In this document: positions 16,409 to 23,555 of the stretch, piece by piece
Position numbering within the stretch: position 1 is the first letter of the stretch
Layout: each line of letters starts with the position of its first letter
Assembly: GCA_964496475.1 (NCBI GenBank)
Contig: CAZBZS010000026.1
Location: 1 to 31,370 of the forward strand
DNA length: 31,370 bases
Direction of reading: 5' to 3'
Source: JASLPR01 sp964496475
GTDB lineage: Bacteria > Chloroflexota > UBA11872 > VXNJ01
The notes under the pieces: model-generated
Databases searched by the model: none
Seen by the model: the letters and a program-made list of their open reading frames with translations, nothing else
Told to the model about the DNA's origin: nothing
Program-made: the position numbers and the translations under genes

Positions 16409-16419
16409 AGTCTAGCCGC
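16409..16419 (-). promoter_or_regulatory. GCGGCTAGACT promoter-like element
   Basis: On the minus strand this reads GCGGCTAGACT, differing by one base from the elements at 7605-7615 and 13423-13433. If TAGACT is the -10 box, transcription starts near 16402 and includes the GGGAGG ribosome site but excludes the GTG at 16408, supporting the TTG start for the oxidoreductase. Confidence 0.4.
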
Positions 16420-16483
16420 GATCAGCGGACGCTGTGATTGGAAGCGTGCCGATCAGCGAAAACCGTTCTGGAACCTGCTGAGG

Positions 16484-17230
16484 TTAGCCATCCGGGAAGA
16501 GTTCCCAGCCGCCATCCACCGGCAGCACCAGGCCGGTGACCCAGTTGCTCTCGTCCGATAGCAGGTACAGACCGGCGTAGGCCACGTCCAAGCTGCTGGC
16601 AGGACGGTGGACGCCGGCGGGCGGATTGCCGATCGGCCCGGCGGGCGGCGGCTCACCGCCGATCTGGCCGGGGGCGATACAGTTGACGCGGATGTCCCGG
16701 TCGCGGTACTCACGGGCGGTCCGGCGGGTGAACTCATAAAGCCCGGCCTTCGCCGTCGAGTAGCCGACGTTGGCGTCCTGCAATACGTCCCGCGAGGCCG
16801 CCGCCAGCACGATGGAACCGCCGGACGGGTCCTGCCGCAGTATCTGCGCGATGGCCGCCCGGGCGGTCAGGTAGTGCGCCCGCAGGTTCACGTCCAGCAG
16901 ATAGTCCCATTGATCGGGGGTGGTGTCGTGACTGGACCGCTCACCGAATTCGTAGTCGCCGAGGTTGGAGTAAAGGCCGTCGACACGGCCGAACTCGCGC
17001 GCCGCCGCCTCGATCATGGCGTTGGCACCGTCTTCGGTGGCGGCGTCGGTGGTAAAGACAGCAGCCTCGCCCCCGTCCTTGCGCGTCTGTTCGGCGAGTT
17101 CAAGCAAGGGCCCTTCCCGCCGGGCCACGAGCAGCAGCTTCGCACCCTCGCGAGCGCAGAGCCGGGCGATAGCCGTGCCCATGCCCCCGCCGACGCCGGG
17201 GATGACGAACTGTTCGTCGTCGAGCTGCAT
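16484..17230 (-). CDS. Short-chain dehydrogenase/reductase
   Basis: A 248-residue classical SDR. The coenzyme turn is IPGVGGGMGTA, with Pro where Thr/Ser is usual ahead of GxxxGxG. The catalytic set is visible: Asn in YSNLGDYEFG region, Ser in AAASRDV and YSTAK (Tyr-x3-Lys). The C-terminus LVLPVDGGWELF is typical of the family. The start at 17230 (MQLDDEQFVIPG) lies only 11 bases from a sequencing gap, so the upstream context is unknown. Together with the downstream Gfo/Idh/MocA and aldolase genes on the same strand it looks like part of a sugar or hydroxyacid catabolic unit. Confidence 0.87.
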   Translation of the reverse strand: MQLDDEQFVIPGVGGGMGTAIARLCAREGAKLLLVARREGPLLELAEQTRKDGGEAAVFTTDAATEDGANAMIEAAAREFGRVDGLYSNLGDYEFGERSSHDTTPDQWDYLLDVNLRAHYLTARAAIAQILRQDPSGGSIVLAAASRDVLQDANVGYSTAKAGLYEFTRRTAREYRDRDIRVNCIAPGQIGGEPPPAGPIGNPPAGVHRPASSLDVAYAGLYLLSDESNWVTGLVLPVDGGWELFPDG

Positions 17231-17241
17231 GCCGGTTTTCA

Positions 17242-17251
17242 NNNNNNNNNN
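17242..17251. other. Assembly gap of ten N
   Basis: Ten undetermined bases, a common scaffold-join placeholder. The real distance is unknown. Two SDR-type N-termini point the same way on either side, so a whole gene body may be missing or collapsed here. Confidence 0.95.
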
Positions 17252-17273
17252 TCACCTTGTCCTGCAACCTCAT
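17252..17273 (-). CDS. SDR-like gene start, truncated by the gap
   Basis: On the minus strand an ATG at 17273 encodes MRLQDKV and then runs into the gap. This matches the first residues of many classical SDRs (MxLxDKVAxVTG). GAGGAGG sits four bases upstream, a strong ribosome site. The rest of the gene is not visible: it could be a second SDR in tandem, or part of a misjoined copy of the neighbour. Only seven codons are present, so the assignment rests on the start signal and motif. Confidence 0.5.
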
Positions 17274-17455
17274 GCGGCCTCCTCGCAAGTTCGATTCCTT
17301 GCGTCGAGTCTACGCGAGTGATCGGCGGGCAGCGCTTGCGGACGGCTACCACGAGGTCACCGTCCCGAGAGGGTCACAGAAGAGGGGACGGGTGACGTCG
17401 GCTGCCAAGTTTGCCACTACAACCATCGGACAAATCGACCGGGCAGGGGGATTCG

Positions 17456-17737
17456 TTGAGCATGCTGACGTCAGTTGCGCGTTGGCTGGCTATCATCATG
17501 CTGGTGGTAGGGATCCCGGGGATATCTGTCACCTATTTCAGTTTCCTCATCTGGCACATCGCACACGGCGCGACTTGGCTTCTGAATCCATTTTACTTAG
17601 TAGTCCTAGTTCCGGGTGGACTGCTAGCCCCGTTTATCCAGTGGTGGCTGGAGGATTCCATGCCTCTGTTCACCCTCATCTTTTGGTCAATCGGCGTTGT
17701 TGGTGCCGTTATCGCCAGGTTCGTTGAGGATGAATAA
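17456..17737 (+). CDS. Small multi-pass membrane protein, unknown
   Basis: A protein of about 93 residues with three hydrophobic segments: ARWLAIIMLVVGIPGISV, NPFYLVVLVPGGLLAPF and LFTLIFWSIGVVGAVIA. The short acidic C-terminus is FVEDE. AGGGGG lies five bases before a TTG at 17456; the ATG at 17462 is the alternative start. Its stop overlaps the start region of the lipoprotein gene (ATGAATAA), implying translational coupling. I do not recognise the family. Confidence 0.7.
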   Translation: MSMLTSVARWLAIIMLVVGIPGISVTYFSFLIWHIAHGATWLLNPFYLVVLVPGGLLAPFIQWWLEDSMPLFTLIFWSIGVVGAVIARFVEDE

Positions 17738-18401
17738 AGCGGTCGGATCGGCGCGGAGAAAAGTGAGAACAGGGAACATCCCTCTATTGGTCCTAGCCGC
17801 GGTGATGATGCTGGTGTCTTCTGCCTGCAATACCACTCCCCCTGGAGGCGCCCTCGCGCCGACGCATAGCGCCGCCGAGCGGGAGGAGATCCTCGAAATC
17901 TTCTATTCGACGGTTGAGAAGATGAACGATCTGATCCTACAGATCGATGCCGAGACGAACACCTACGTGGCACTACAGTCCCAGGTGGTGCCGCAGGGGA
18001 AATCTGGAGATATCCTGGGTGTCGCCACCACATTCCGGAGGCTCGAGAGCATATCGCTGCGCTCGGCAGGCATGACCCAGCAACAGATTCACCTCGTCGA
18101 TGAGGCTCTTGAAGAGTGCCTGCCTTACGAGCTTGTCGAACTGCTGGAGTTACACCGTGAAGAGGCAGTGCTCATGCAAGATGCGTTCGAAGCCGAGGCC
18201 AAGATGCATGGATTGATGGCTGAGCAGATTGAGCGATGGTTGGACGACCCAGATATCAGCGAGCAACTCCTCCCCGAATCCTGGGAGGCTCAGGAAGAGC
18301 GGATTCGATTGTCCGATGAGGCCGAGGTCTTGGACATGCGACGTGTGCAGAGAGAGAAAGAGATCTTCGCAGGCGACCCGACCCCACCGCGTTGCGACTG
18401 A
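17730..18401 (+). CDS. Predicted lipoprotein, unknown
   Basis: About 223 residues starting at the ATG at 17730, which overlaps the stop of the small membrane protein. A basic N-terminus (ARRKVRTGN) leads into a hydrophobic stretch (IPLLVLAAVMMLVSS) and a lipobox-like SSAC, so it is probably exported and lipid-anchored. The rest is strongly helical and acidic (IEERxx-type Glu/Leu patterns such as YELVELLELHREEAVLM), with coiled-coil character. A pair of basic residues and Asp/Glu-rich segments follow to the C-terminus. No known domain was recognised. The pairing with the small membrane protein suggests a joint envelope role. Confidence 0.72.
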   Translation: MNKAVGSARRKVRTGNIPLLVLAAVMMLVSSACNTTPPGGALAPTHSAAEREEILEIFYSTVEKMNDLILQIDAETNTYVALQSQVVPQGKSGDILGVATTFRRLESISLRSAGMTQQQIHLVDEALEECLPYELVELLELHREEAVLMQDAFEAEAKMHGLMAEQIERWLDDPDISEQLLPESWEAQEERIRLSDEAEVLDMRRVQREKEIFAGDPTPPRCD

Positions 18402-18523
18402 GAGGGGTCGACATGCACCTGAGTATTCCGCCGACGTCCTCGCTTGCTTTGCGTGAAGCCGCCCAGATTCGCCCCAACTAGATCATCTTGCCCCGAGTCG
18501 GCCACTGCGCCACATGGATAATC

Positions 18524-18540
18524 CCACTGGCGTCAGTGGC
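18524..18540. terminator. Stem-loop between convergent genes
   Basis: CCACTG, a four-base loop and CAGTGG form a perfect 6-bp stem between the lipoprotein gene (plus) and the small membrane gene (minus). There is no T run on either side, so terminator activity is uncertain. Confidence 0.3.
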
Positions 18541-18553
18541 GAGGACATACGGG

Positions 18554-18739
18554 CTAAAGTCCAAGCCAGCGCCTCACTGCGGCGCCAACCTTTATCACTA
18601 CGAAACTGATTACCCAGAAGATAACGAACAGGATCAGCAGCCCCGCTGGATTTGCGTCAACTTGACCGGCAATCGCACCGTACAAAACGTACAGGCCCGA
18701 CAAGATTGTGGCCCCCAAAACGGCCGGAGAGAGCTTCAA
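18554..18739 (-). CDS. Small two-TM membrane protein, unknown
   Basis: A 61-residue protein with two hydrophobic helices: AVLGATILSGLYVLYGAIAG and AGLLILFVIFWVISFVVI, with a basic C-terminal end (VRRWLGL). The start is a TTG at 18739 with AGGAGG eight bases upstream, a strong signal; the frame extends to 18775 without support. It is convergent with the lipoprotein gene and lies 220 bp from the SRP RNA gene. The family is not recognised. Confidence 0.65.
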   Translation of the reverse strand: MKLSPAVLGATILSGLYVLYGAIAGQVDANPAGLLILFVIFWVISFVVIKVGAAVRRWLGL

Positions 18740-18926
18740 CGTCGTTGCCTCCTCTCTGACAGTCAGACCCGGCACGCAGCATTCATGCTGTCAACATTCA
18801 CGCCACCAATGCCGCAAGAGTAAACGTTCGGGGATGTAAGGTACTTCTTAAGCGACCACCGGCATCTTCTACGGCGGTCAATCTCGCACGTAAATGGCGG
18901 TAATCGGCCGGTTGAGGGGCGTTCGA

Positions 18927-18955
18927 TTGACGGGCATGCCGGACGCTAATACCAT
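18927..18955 (+). promoter_or_regulatory. Promoter of the SRP RNA gene
   Basis: TTGACG (18927-18932) and TACCAT (18950-18955) are 17 bases apart, placing the start near 18961, the beginning of the terminal helix. An overlapping TAATAC (18947-18952) is a second -10 choice with a 14-base spacer. Confidence 0.5.
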
Positions 18956-18959
18956 CGAA

Positions 18960-19238
18960 GCGGCCGTGCTAGGCGGGGAGCCAGCGGTGCCCTGTACTCG
19001 CAATCCGCTTTAGCGAGGCTGAATTCCCGCCGGAGGCCGGTTGATTGTCGATTCTGCCTGTTCTCCAGAACGTTGAAAGTCGGGTCCCGTGCGACGGGAA
19101 ACTCCGAACCCCGTCAGGTCCGGAAGGAAGCAGCGGTAAGGGGTCAATCCCGGGTGCCGCGGGTCAGCCTGGCCGGAGTTCTGGTGTGCGGGTAAGGCGG
19201 GAGTCACGGGTCGAAGGCGGGTGCACGGCCGCTTTTTT
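18960..19238 (+). ncRNA. ffs: Signal recognition particle RNA, large bacterial form with Alu domain
   Basis: The RNA of the protein-targeting particle. The S-domain core GTCAGGTCCGGAAGGAAGCAG starts at 19113 and is flanked by pairing arms. The 5' Alu-domain signature is present too (TGCTAGGCGGGGAGC, then AGCGGTGCCCTGTACTCGCA, 18966 onward), as in Bacillus scRNA. The ends pair perfectly over ten bases: GCGGCCGTGC (18960-18969) with GCACGGCCGC (19223-19232). A further arm is CCAGAAC (19065-19071) with GTTCTGG (19178-19184). The 3' end is followed by six T (19233-19238), so the terminal helix also serves as terminator. It lies 21 bp before dnaX, a widely kept arrangement. Confidence 0.95.
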
Positions 19239-19259
19239 ATTGGTGTGAGAGCCGCTCAA

Positions 19260-20951
19260 ATGACCGAACAAGAAGGCTTCCAGGCCCTTTACAACAAGTA
19301 CCGCCCACAGCAGTTTGCAGACGTGGTGGGGCAGAAGCACATCGTCCGAATTCTGCAGAATTCGTTGGCTCACCATCGCGTCAGCCACGCCTACCTGTTT
19401 TCCGGCGAGCGCGGTACCGGCAAGACAACAGTGGCGCGGATTCTAGCGAAGGCCATCAACTGCCTGGAGGGCATCCAGCCGGAACCCTGTAACCGTTGCG
19501 CGAACTGCCTGCAGGTGGGGTCGGAGAGCTTTATGGATCTGATTGAGATCGACGCCGCCAGCAACACTAGTGTCGACGACATCCGCGACCTCCGAGAGAA
19601 GGTGCGGTTCCGGCCGTCGGCCGGACGGTACAAGGTGTACATCATCGACGAGGTGCACCAGCTCTCGCGTTCCGCTTACAACGCGTTCTTGAAAACGCTG
19701 GAGGAGCCACCCGATCACGCCATATTCGTCCTGGCGACTACCGATCCGCATCGGGTGCTACCAACGATCCGCTCGCGCTGTCAGCATCTTCGTTTTCGCC
19801 GCCATACGCACTCCGACACCGTCGACGCGCTTGCGCGGATCGCCGAGGGCGAAGATGTGATGGTGGCCGGTGAGGCGCTTCACCTGATCGCCCGAAACGC
19901 CGACGGAAGTCTGCGCGACGCGATTGGCTTGTTGGATCAGGCGATCTCGTTCCACGAAGGCACTCTCACCGAGCGAGCAGTGCAGGACATGCTGGGGCTC
20001 ACCGGCACGGAGGCATCGGCCGCGCTAACCGGGGCGATCGCCGAATCGAGGGCTGGGGACGTGATGCGGCTGGTCAACCGGGCCGTGCAGGACGGCGGCA
20101 GTCCGGCGAGCATTCAGCAAGAGTTGGTGAACTATTTCCGCGGATTGCTGCTGGCGAAGACCGGTCGCCGGGACCAGAACGAGATGTATTTCGCCGAGGC
20201 GGAAATTGATGTCATGGAGTCCCTGGGCAAGAAGTTTGGCGTGGGGCAGCTCGTGCGGTGCCTGGAACTGCTGGGCGAAAGCGGATCGTTCGGACGGGCT
20301 GGCCAGTCCGCGCAGCTTGAGCTGGAGCTGGCGCTGGTAAATGCCTGCCTGATGATGAGCGGTGCCGGGGAGGGCGACCGGGACGCGGAGGCGCTTATCG
20401 GCGGTGGAGCGTCCGCAACGCCGGCACCTGCAGCGGCACCGGAGCAAGCGGCCGATGTAAAGGAGAAAGTATCGGAGGTACCCGCGACACCGGAGACCGG
20501 CGGCGAGATGACGGCAAGGGAAGAACTCAATCAGACCGCGACCGAGACCCAAGCGACTGCCGCTCCCGAAGTCGAAACGGAAGCAATCGGGCAGCAGGGC
20601 GGCACGGCCGGGGTGGCCGCCGAACTCGAGGGCAAACGGGACGAATTTGGGCAGGAACTGCGAGCCTGGAGCCGAGCCTACGAGCCGTATGTGATGAACA
20701 GCCGCTGGGACGACCGGGACGGGGTGCTGCTGATCACCGCGGCATACTCCGCGCATTACGACGTCCTGTCCCGACCGGATAGCCGGGAGACGCTGCGACG
20801 GATCGTGACCAAATTGCTCGGTAGGCAGGTGAAGATTGAAATCGAACCGGGTGAGACCGCCAAGCGTCCACCGGCCGGGAAACCTCGTAACGACACCCTG
20901 ATCGACGCAGCGGTTACCATCTACGGAGCCGAGATAGTGGACGACCAGTAG
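19260..20951 (+). CDS. dnaX: DNA polymerase III subunit gamma/tau
   Basis: Clamp-loader ATPase of the replicative polymerase, 563 residues from the ATG at 19260. It has Walker A GERGTGKT (49-56), a zinc module with Cys68, Cys77, Cys80 and Cys83, Walker B IIDE (128-131), sensor-1 LATTDP and SRC arginine-finger segment (IRSRC). Domain III follows to about residue 385. After that comes a low-complexity Ala/Glu/Pro linker and a C-terminal domain (ELRAWSRAYEP onward). I saw no run of A or A-G slippery site like E. coli's, so a gamma form by frameshift is not supported. A longer frame from 19221 overlaps the SRP RNA and is rejected. Translation follows ybaB and recR in the same block. Confidence 0.97.
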   Translation: MTEQEGFQALYNKYRPQQFADVVGQKHIVRILQNSLAHHRVSHAYLFSGERGTGKTTVARILAKAINCLEGIQPEPCNRCANCLQVGSESFMDLIEIDAASNTSVDDIRDLREKVRFRPSAGRYKVYIIDEVHQLSRSAYNAFLKTLEEPPDHAIFVLATTDPHRVLPTIRSRCQHLRFRRHTHSDTVDALARIAEGEDVMVAGEALHLIARNADGSLRDAIGLLDQAISFHEGTLTERAVQDMLGLTGTEASAALTGAIAESRAGDVMRLVNRAVQDGGSPASIQQELVNYFRGLLLAKTGRRDQNEMYFAEAEIDVMESLGKKFGVGQLVRCLELLGESGSFGRAGQSAQLELELALVNACLMMSGAGEGDRDAEALIGGGASATPAPAAAPEQAADVKEKVSEVPATPETGGEMTAREELNQTATETQATAAPEVETEAIGQQGGTAGVAAELEGKRDEFGQELRAWSRAYEPYVMNSRWDDRDGVLLITAAYSAHYDVLSRPDSRETLRRIVTKLLGRQVKIEIEPGETAKRPPAGKPRNDTLIDAAVTIYGAEIVDDQ

Positions 20952-20982
20952 CCCCCATACCCAGCAACCCCGAGGCACTTTT

Positions 20983-21273
20983 ATGCAGATGATGCGCAAG
21001 ATGCAAAAGCAGATGGAAAAGATTCAGGCCGAGTTGGCCGAGAAGACCATCGATATCAGCAGCGGCGGTGGCGTCGTGACCATCACGATCACCGGCGATC
21101 AGAAGGTGCGGGCCATTAAGATCGATCCCGAGGCGGTGGACCCGGAGGACGTGGAAATGCTGGAGGACCTGCTGGTGGCGGCGGTGAACGAGGCGGTGGC
21201 CGAGTCGCAGGCACTGGCGGGTGAAAAGCTCGGCGCGCTCACTGGCGGGCTCAAGATTCCGGGCCTGGTATAG
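20983..21273 (+). CDS. YbaB/EbfC-family nucleoid-associated protein
   Basis: A 96-residue DNA-binding protein that forms tweezers-like dimers and coats DNA; in many bacteria it is encoded between dnaX and recR, as here. The N-terminal helix is MMRKMQKQMEKIQAEL, then SGGGVVTITITGDQKV, and the C-terminal helix DLLVAAVNEAVAES. GAGG stands seven bases before the ATG. It begins 31 bp after dnaX and ends 18 bp before recR, so the three are a likely operon. Confidence 0.95.
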   Translation: MQMMRKMQKQMEKIQAELAEKTIDISSGGGVVTITITGDQKVRAIKIDPEAVDPEDVEMLEDLLVAAVNEAVAESQALAGEKLGALTGGLKIPGLV

Positions 21274-21291
21274 ACAAAGGCCCATTCTCAA

Positions 21292-21894
21292 GTGATCGAC
21301 GGCGTACCCGGCCCCATCGGAAGGCTGATCGAGGAGTTCAGCAAGCTGCCCACTATCGGCCCCAAGACTGCGAGCCGACTGGCGTTCTTCCTGCTCAAGT
21401 CGCCGAAGGAGCAGGTGGCAGGGCTGGCCGGGGCGTTGCAAGCGATCAACGACGGCATCGTGCAGTGCGGGAAATGCTTCAATTACGCCGACCGCGACCC
21501 CTGCGCCTCCTGCGCCGACGACCAGCGGGACGGCAAGACCATCTGCGTTGTGGAGGACGCGCTGGACCTGCTGGCGATCGAGCGCTCGGGTGGCTACCAT
21601 GGCCGCTACCACGTCCTGGAGGGATCCATCTCACCGCTGGAGGGCATCGGCCCCGACGATCTGCGGCTGACCGAACTGGTGACCCGGGTGAAGGAAGAGG
21701 GCATCACCGAGGTCGTGGTTGCGACCAACGCCACCTTCGAGGGCGACGCCACCGCCCTTGAGGTGGCCCGCCTGCTGGACGTCTCCGGGGTGCGGGTGAC
21801 TCGGCTGGCGCGCGGCCTGGCCACGGGCGGCGATCTGGAATACGTCGACCCGGCCACCATCGCCCAAGCGCTCGAAGGCCGGCGGGAGTTTTAG
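21292..21894 (+). CDS. recR: Recombination mediator RecR
   Basis: DNA-repair protein that with RecO/RecF helps load RecA at gaps; 200 residues. The helix-hairpin-helix is LPTIGPKTASRLAF (19-32), the zinc finger has Cys59, Cys62, Cys71 and Cys74, and the Toprim domain starts at ICVVEDALDLLAIE with the acidic Glu. The C-terminal Walker-B-like ATNATFEGDATA and VTRLARGLATGGDLEYVD segments are family hallmarks. The start is a GTG at 21292. No good ribosome site is visible, so it may depend on read-through from ybaB. Confidence 0.96.
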   Translation: MIDGVPGPIGRLIEEFSKLPTIGPKTASRLAFFLLKSPKEQVAGLAGALQAINDGIVQCGKCFNYADRDPCASCADDQRDGKTICVVEDALDLLAIERSGGYHGRYHVLEGSISPLEGIGPDDLRLTELVTRVKEEGITEVVVATNATFEGDATALEVARLLDVSGVRVTRLARGLATGGDLEYVDPATIAQALEGRREF

Positions 21895-21989
21895 GGCAAG
21901 CTCCCTGCGCCGGTCGCGGGAGAGTCAAAAGCGGGCTGCCAACAAGGTAAGCATAGCCTGATACGAGAAAGTCCGAAGGAGTAGCACGT

Positions 21990-22439
21990 ATGGGAACGTT
22001 CGGGCCGGCGATGTTGCTGGCGCTGCTGGCGGCGGGGGGGAACGCCCTGTTCGTCTATGCCCAGAAGCGGGCCGACCTGCCGCAGAATCCGCTGCTGCTG
22101 CTCGCCGGGGCGGCGTTCGTGGTGTTCGTGATCCTGGGGACGTACTCCGCGATCATTGGTGTGTCGGACGTGGCCGAGTATGCCCGCACCCGAGGCATCT
22201 GGATGCTTCTAACCGGCATCGGACTGGCGGTGACGTTCGTGGGCTTTCATTTCCTGTTCAGTCGGTTCGGGGCCAGTTACTACAGCCTATATGCGGCGCT
22301 GTCGATCCTGACAACGAGTGTGGGGATCGGCTTCCTGGTGTTTCGGGAGCCGCTGAACGGCTGGATCGCGGCCGCCACCGGGGCGACGCTGATTGCGATT
22401 GCACTGCTGGGGATCGGGGTGGCGCGGGCGCAGATCTAG
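21990..22439 (+). CDS. DMT/EamA-like small membrane protein
   Basis: A 149-residue integral membrane protein with about five hydrophobic segments; LLALLAAGGNALFVYAQKRA starts it and LYAALSILTTSVGIGFLVFREPLNGW is the classic end-segment of the drug/metabolite transporter fold. Its length equals one EamA repeat, so it probably works as a dimer. AAGGAG lies eight bases before the ATG. Substrate unknown. It follows recR by 95 bp, probably under its own promoter (TAGCCTGATAC-like stretch near 21955). Confidence 0.8.
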   Translation: MGTFGPAMLLALLAAGGNALFVYAQKRADLPQNPLLLLAGAAFVVFVILGTYSAIIGVSDVAEYARTRGIWMLLTGIGLAVTFVGFHFLFSRFGASYYSLYAALSILTTSVGIGFLVFREPLNGWIAAATGATLIAIALLGIGVARAQI

Positions 22440-22456
22440 ACGGCCATCCCACACCT

Positions 22457-22496
22457 CCCGCCGCACACGAAACACGCTCTGCGTGTTGTCGGCGGG
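22457..22496. terminator. Nested stem-loop after the DMT-like gene
   Basis: CCCGCCG (22457-22463) pairs with CGGCGGG (22490-22496), and inside it ACACGC (22472-22477) pairs with GCGTGT (22481-22486). The stem is strong but has no T tract, so it may be a factor-dependent terminator or attenuator before the hydroxyacid dehydrogenase. Confidence 0.45.
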
Positions 22497-22547
22497 ACCG
22501 GACATCGCTAGGGTGGTGGCCTGAAAAAACCCAGGTCGGATGGATCA

Positions 22548-23555
22548 GTGGCCGAACCCAAGTACAAAGTTCTGATTACGGATTACATTTGGCCCGATAC
22601 CGGGCCGGAGCGGGAAATCCTGGAGCCGCTGGGTGTAGAGATCATCGAGGCGGATCGCGGCGACGAGAACCGGCTCGTGCAGTTGGCGCAAGACGTGGAT
22701 GGCATCCTGACCTGCTTCGCGCTGACGACCGGGAACGTCATCAAAGCGTCGCCGAACCTCAAGGTGGTGTCGAGGTACGGGATCGGCGTGGACAACATCG
22801 ACGTGGACGTGGCCACGGAACTTGGTATCCCCGTGGCCTACGTGCCGGACTACTGTGTGGAGGAGGTGGCGGATCACGCGATGGCGCTGCTGCTGGCACT
22901 GGTGCGGGGGATAAACCGCTACGATCCACACACCAAGGAGGGGGGCTGGGCCCTGCAGGTGGGCCGGCCGCTAGTGCGACTGCGAGGATCGCGGCTGGGA
23001 ATAGCCGGGTTCGGGCGGATCGGCCGGGAGACGGCGAAGCGGGCGGTGGCGTTCGGGATGGAGATTGGGGTGTTCGATCCCTACCTGACGCAGGCGGACC
23101 TCCCGACGGGATTTGAGTTGATATCGCTAGACCGGCTGATCGGGGAGTCGGATTTCATCTCGGTGCACACGCCGCTAACGAAAGATACCCATCACCTGAT
23201 CGACGCCGCGGCGATGATGGAGATGAAGGATTCAGCCCTGCTAATCAACACCTGCCGCGGGCAGGTCGTGGACGAATTCGCGCTGGCCGAGGCGCTGAAC
23301 GCCGGTCAGATCGCCGGGGCCGGGGTGGACGTGACCGAAATTCAGCCGCCGGCAGATGACCACCCCCTGCGCAGCGCTAAGAATTGCATCCTGACCCCCC
23401 ACGCGGCGTTCTGCTCGGAGGGCTCGGTGCTGGAACTGGAACAGCGCGCCGCCCAAGCGGTGGCGGACGTTTTCAACGGCATCGTGCCGCGGAATCCCTT
23501 CAACACCGAAGTCCTGCCCGGGTCCGGGCTGAGACCGAGAGACGAGGCCGACTAG
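22548..23555 (+). CDS. D-isomer-specific 2-hydroxyacid dehydrogenase
   Basis: NAD-dependent dehydrogenase of 335 residues, related to phosphoglycerate dehydrogenase and CtBP-type proteins. The substrate domain includes SRYGIGVDNIDVDVATE and VPDYCVEEVADHAM. The nucleotide domain turn is GIAGFGRIGRE. The catalytic set is present: Arg in LINTCRGQVVDE (the CRG/ARG site), Glu in DVTEIQPP region and His in LTPHAAF. The start is a GTG at 22548. The next gene's ATG follows its stop directly, so the two are coupled. It probably acts on a 2-keto or 2-hydroxy acid made by the partner dehydratase; the direction is not known. Confidence 0.92.
   Translation: MAEPKYKVLITDYIWPDTGPEREILEPLGVEIIEADRGDENRLVQLAQDVDGILTCFALTTGNVIKASPNLKVVSRYGIGVDNIDVDVATELGIPVAYVPDYCVEEVADHAMALLLALVRGINRYDPHTKEGGWALQVGRPLVRLRGSRLGIAGFGRIGRETAKRAVAFGMEIGVFDPYLTQADLPTGFELISLDRLIGESDFISVHTPLTKDTHHLIDAAAMMEMKDSALLINTCRGQVVDEFALAEALNAGQIAGAGVDVTEIQPPADDHPLRSAKNCILTPHAAFCSEGSVLELEQRAAQAVADVFNGIVPRNPFNTEVLPGSGLRPRDEAD

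Noticed and set aside
17274..17300. A tRNA-like T-arm (GCAAG TTCGATTC CTTGC).
   Set aside because: The loop is one base too long, no acceptor or CCA follows, and the upstream part lies in an SDR start with a gap.
20380..20540. Programmed frameshift in dnaX.
   Set aside because: No A-run slippery site or stop-proximal stem was seen in the linker region.
20025..20999. Minus-strand open frame in dnaX.
   Set aside because: Unstructured translation; opposite to the conserved DnaX domain III and tau region.
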